Of a stretch of DNA of 9,097 nucleotides, positions 6,880 through 9,097 are shown in pieces. How positions within the stretch are numbered: position 1 is the stretch's first letter; each line of letters starts with the position of its first letter. The translations under genes and the position numbers were made by a program. The notes beneath the pieces are model-generated. The model saw nothing but the letters and a program-made list of their open reading frames with translations, was not told the DNA's origin and made no database searches. Source of the DNA: an uncultured Clostridia bacterium (GTDB lineage: Bacteria > Bacillota > Clostridia > Oscillospirales > CAG-272); assembly GCA_937934385.1 (NCBI GenBank), contig CALGZV010000235.1, forward strand, positions 1 through 9,097, read 5' to 3'.

Positions 6880-6888
6880 TGATATAAT
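6880..6888 (+). promoter_or_regulatory. Second extended -10 element upstream of ftsK
   Basis: An exact repeat of TGATATAAT, 46 bases after the same nonamer in the first ftsK promoter. No good -35 lies 16-18 bases upstream, but extended -10 promoters can act without one. It could give a second start near 6895. AT-rich context makes this tentative. Confidence 0.35.
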
Positions 6889-6962
6889 TATAATATAAAT
6901 CTGATATTTTCAGCAAAAAATGTGCCGATACGGTTATCCGCACAGGAAGGAATGTATATAAA

Positions 6963-9097
6963 ATGACCGGAAAAGCAAAACCCTCCGGAAAGTCAAATAA
7001 CAAAAAAAAGCAGGCAGCTGCGCCAAAGAAAAACACAGCGGCAAAAAATACAAAAAAAAGCAGTAATACCGGAACTCTGTCCGGCAGCAAGAGACAGACA
7101 CAGGAGATCGCCGGAACCGCAAATAAAAAAAACAGCTTGTTTCTTCAGCTGTTCCCCGGACTGCTCGTTCTTGCGGCACTTCTGATCGCGCTCTCCCTAT
7201 TCATGCCGGAAAGCATGGGAGGCATGGGACCGCTTTTCAGAAATGTTCTGTTCGGTCTTTTCTCCGGAGGCGCCGTACTTGTTCCGGTCCTTATATTTGT
7301 CGGCGCTTTTTTCTGGAAGCGGGATCTCGAAAATAAAGCTGTATGGTATAAAATAATATTTGCCATACTTCTCATACTATTCGTATCTGTACTGCTTTAC
7401 GTTTTTACCGGCGGAAATATGATCGAACAGAAAATCGACGATGTAGTATATTTCTATGAACAGGGCAAAGCGCTTTCCGGCGGCGGTGCGGCAGGCGGAC
7501 TTATCGGAATGTTGCTCTGCCGTCTTATCGGCACTGTCGGTACGGTTATCGTATCTATCGTTCTGGTGCTTCTGTTCGGTATTTTTTACGTCGGACTTAC
7601 ACCCTATATAATATACCTGAACATCGCCTACCGTATACACGAACGCAAAGAACGCATGCGCGAAGAATCTGAAGCGCGCAATTCTCCGGCATGGGTAGAT
7701 GAGCAGCGATATTACGGCGATGACCGCGCACAGTACGGCACATATACTGATGCCGATCCTTACGAACAGGAAAAGCGGCGCGAAGATGACTACGGTCAGA
7801 TTCGGAAAAAATCGCGTAAAAAGCTTGACGTATCAAGTGCAGATACCGAAATAGACGGCGCAGAGGCAACCGACGAATACAATTGCGGGCATGAACCGGA
7901 TCGCCGCAAACGCAGAGTTCCGAAGATAATCAATGCATCCGCGACAAGCGGTGAACACGAAATACAAGAAAATACGGAAGAAAAAGATTCCGACAGTTTC
8001 GACGGTGTAGATCCTGCAATATTTGAAAACATACTCAAAAAGCAGAACGAAGCCGCGGTTCAGGGAGAACAGAGCGATGACATTGACAGTAACGGTCCGA
8101 ACTGCCGTACACTTGATGAAAACGACATAAATCCGACAGCAGATGAGGACAACTCTTTCGATGCGGAAGGAATGGACGATCCTTCGTCAGGAGAACACGC
8201 TGAAAAGCTCGCAAGCTTTTCTAAGCGAGCCCCGATAGACAGTTCCGAAAACAGCCTGAATGAGAACGGTCCGATCAGCGAAGAGATTCTTGAAAAATTC
8301 CTTACAAACAGCGATGAACACGGTAAGGGCGCGGCAGAATTCAATCGCGAGCTGACCGATCTTATAAACAACGGACCGCAGGATCCGGAGCTTCTTCTTC
8401 AGAGAGATAATCTCGGAAAGCTCCCGGAAAAGCCGAAACCTCTCTCCAAACCCAAATATATATTCCCTCCTATATCGCTTCTGTCAGCGCCGATAGCTCC
8501 GGCAAGCACAGACATAAGCGAAGAACTTCAAAGTACGGCAAAAAAGCTTATCGAAACGCTCAACAGCTTTAAGGTCAGCGCAAAGGTAGTAAACATATCG
8601 AGAGGCCCTACGATAACACGTTATGAGCTTTCGCCTGAGGCCGGTGTACGCGTTCGTTCAATTTCAGCGCTTGTCGACGATATCTCTCTGAATCTTGCGA
8701 CCTCGGGCGTGCGTATTGAAGCGCCGATACCCGGAAAAGCGGCAGTCGGCATAGAGGTTCCTAACCGCGTCGTTTCGACTGTATATCTCAGGGAGCTTGT
8801 TGCAAACGAAAAATTCTCATCGGCGGCAAGTAAGCTTACAGCTTCACTCGGAGAAGATGTTGCAGGAGAACCGATATATCTCGATATCGCCAAAATGCCT
8901 CATCTGCTCATTGCAGGTGCGACAGGACAGGGTAAATCCGTATGCATAAACAGCATGCTTGTAAGCCTTCTTTACAAAGCAAAGCCTGATGAAGTCAAGC
9001 TTATCCTGATAGATCCCAAAAAGGTAGAGTTAAATATATACAACGGGCTTCCACATCTGCTTGTACCGGTAGTAAGCGATCCGAAAAAAGCGGCGGG
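6963..9097 (+). CDS. ftsK: DNA translocase FtsK/SpoIIIE, 3' part cut by window edge
   Basis: Septum-anchored hexameric ATPase that pumps chromosomal DNA during division or sporulation. The frame stays open for 711 codons to the window end. A very basic, lysine-rich tail (1-56) is followed by four or five membrane segments (about 59-81, 92-118, 130-149 and one or two in 178-213). A long charged, mostly acidic linker, probably disordered, runs about 225-498. The motor begins near YIFPPISLL (499) and includes NISRGPTITRYEL, Walker A GATGQGKS (652-659) and Walker B LILIDPKK with D684. The rest of the motor and the DNA-reading gamma domain lie outside. The ATG is preceded by AGGAAGGA about 11 bases upstream, a little far. 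It is divergent from mrnC with its own promoter. FtsK versus SpoIIIE cannot be separated from sequence; both names cover this architecture. Confidence 0.96.
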   Translation, partial: MTGKAKPSGKSNNKKKQAAAPKKNTAAKNTKKSSNTGTLSGSKRQTQEIAGTANKKNSLFLQLFPGLLVLAALLIALSLFMPESMGGMGPLFRNVLFGLFSGGAVLVPVLIFVGAFFWKRDLENKAVWYKIIFAILLILFVSVLLYVFTGGNMIEQKIDDVVYFYEQGKALSGGGAAGGLIGMLLCRLIGTVGTVIVSIVLVLLFGIFYVGLTPYIIYLNIAYRIHERKERMREESEARNSPAWVDEQRYYGDDRAQYGTYTDADPYEQEKRREDDYGQIRKKSRKKLDVSSADTEIDGAEATDEYNCGHEPDRRKRRVPKIINASATSGEHEIQENTEEKDSDSFDGVDPAIFENILKKQNEAAVQGEQSDDIDSNGPNCRTLDENDINPTADEDNSFDAEGMDDPSSGEHAEKLASFSKRAPIDSSENSLNENGPISEEILEKFLTNSDEHGKGAAEFNRELTDLINNGPQDPELLLQRDNLGKLPEKPKPLSKPKYIFPPISLLSAPIAPASTDISEELQSTAKKLIETLNSFKVSAKVVNISRGPTITRYELSPEAGVRVRSISALVDDISLNLATSGVRIEAPIPGKAAVGIEVPNRVVSTVYLRELVANEKFSSAASKLTASLGEDVAGEPIYLDIAKMPHLLIAGATGQGKSVCINSMLVSLLYKAKPDEVKLILIDPKKVELNIYNGLPHLLVPVVSDPKKAA

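Larger units (their letters stand above)
6605..6962. other. Divergent mrnC-ftsK spacer (358 bases)
   Basis: AT-rich non-coding stretch between divergent genes. It holds the mrnC promoter (6660-6688) with a downstream palindrome (6616-6625), and two extended -10 elements for ftsK (6834-6842 and 6880-6888). The central part, about 6690-6810, has no gene, hairpin or RNA I can support. It does contain a lone Shine-Dalgarno-like AAAGGAG (6767-6773) without a usable start codon after it. Confidence 0.7.

Noticed and set aside
6934..6944. TTATCCGCACA resembling a DnaA box upstream of ftsK
   Set aside because: It carries one extra base compared with the TTATCCACA consensus and stands alone, so it does not support DnaA binding or an origin.
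6952..6966. Four-codon mini-frame (ATG TAT ATA AAA TGA) overlapping the ftsK start
   Set aside because: Its ATG directly abuts the AGGAAGGA with no spacing, so ribosomes should not initiate there; it is probably chance.
1..9097. tRNA, rRNA, CRISPR, insertion sequence, phage, toxin-antitoxin or defence genes
   Set aside because: No cloverleaf-like sequence, spaced direct repeats, transposase motifs or terminal inverted repeats were found on either strand by reading; all sizeable frames are accounted for by the listed genes or their shadows.

Overview
The window looks like chromosomal DNA from a member of the Clostridia (Bacillota). Four things point there. Coding is of moderate GC with AT-rich spacers, and the Shine-Dalgarno and sigma-A-type promoter sequences are strong. 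The gene set includes mini-ribonuclease III, an energy-coupling-factor (ECF) transporter ATPase and a DUF4317 protein. A ruvC gene is present next to ruvAB; Bacilli normally use RecU instead. I cannot name a genus from sequence alone.

Layout: seven genes lie on the minus strand and one partial gene on the plus strand. Reading the minus strand in its direction of transcription (right to left), the first unit is mrnC (mini-RNase III) then a ROK-family sugar kinase. It starts from a promoter at 6660-6688 and ends at a strong hairpin-plus-U-tract terminator at 5031-5065. Next comes a single DUF4317 gene, bounded by that terminator and a second one at 3771-3812. The third unit starts at a near-perfect sigma-A promoter (3721-3750) and runs ruvC, ruvA, ruvB, a COG1092-type SAM-dependent methyltransferase and an EcfA1-type ABC ATPase that leaves the window at its left edge. 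Gaps within this unit are only 28-48 bases.

At the right, a 358-base divergent spacer separates mrnC from a plus-strand ftsK/spoIIIE gene. That gene has a complete N-terminal membrane domain, a long charged linker and a motor domain cut off just after Walker B.

Function: RuvA, RuvB and RuvC together branch-migrate and cut Holliday junctions, and FtsK pumps DNA through the division septum. Much of the window therefore concerns chromosome processing. MrnC is known for 23S rRNA maturation and the methyltransferase may also act on rRNA. The ROK kinase feeds sugar metabolism, and EcfA1 energises vitamin or metal uptake.

Nothing here looks like a mobile element, CRISPR array, defence island or clearly new system; this is mostly ordinary housekeeping DNA. 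The main open items are the DUF4317 protein of unknown function, the linkage of an ECF ATPase to a ruv operon, inverted repeats around two promoters, and several start codons that automated calling is likely to misplace (ruvC, DUF4317, ROK, mrnC).
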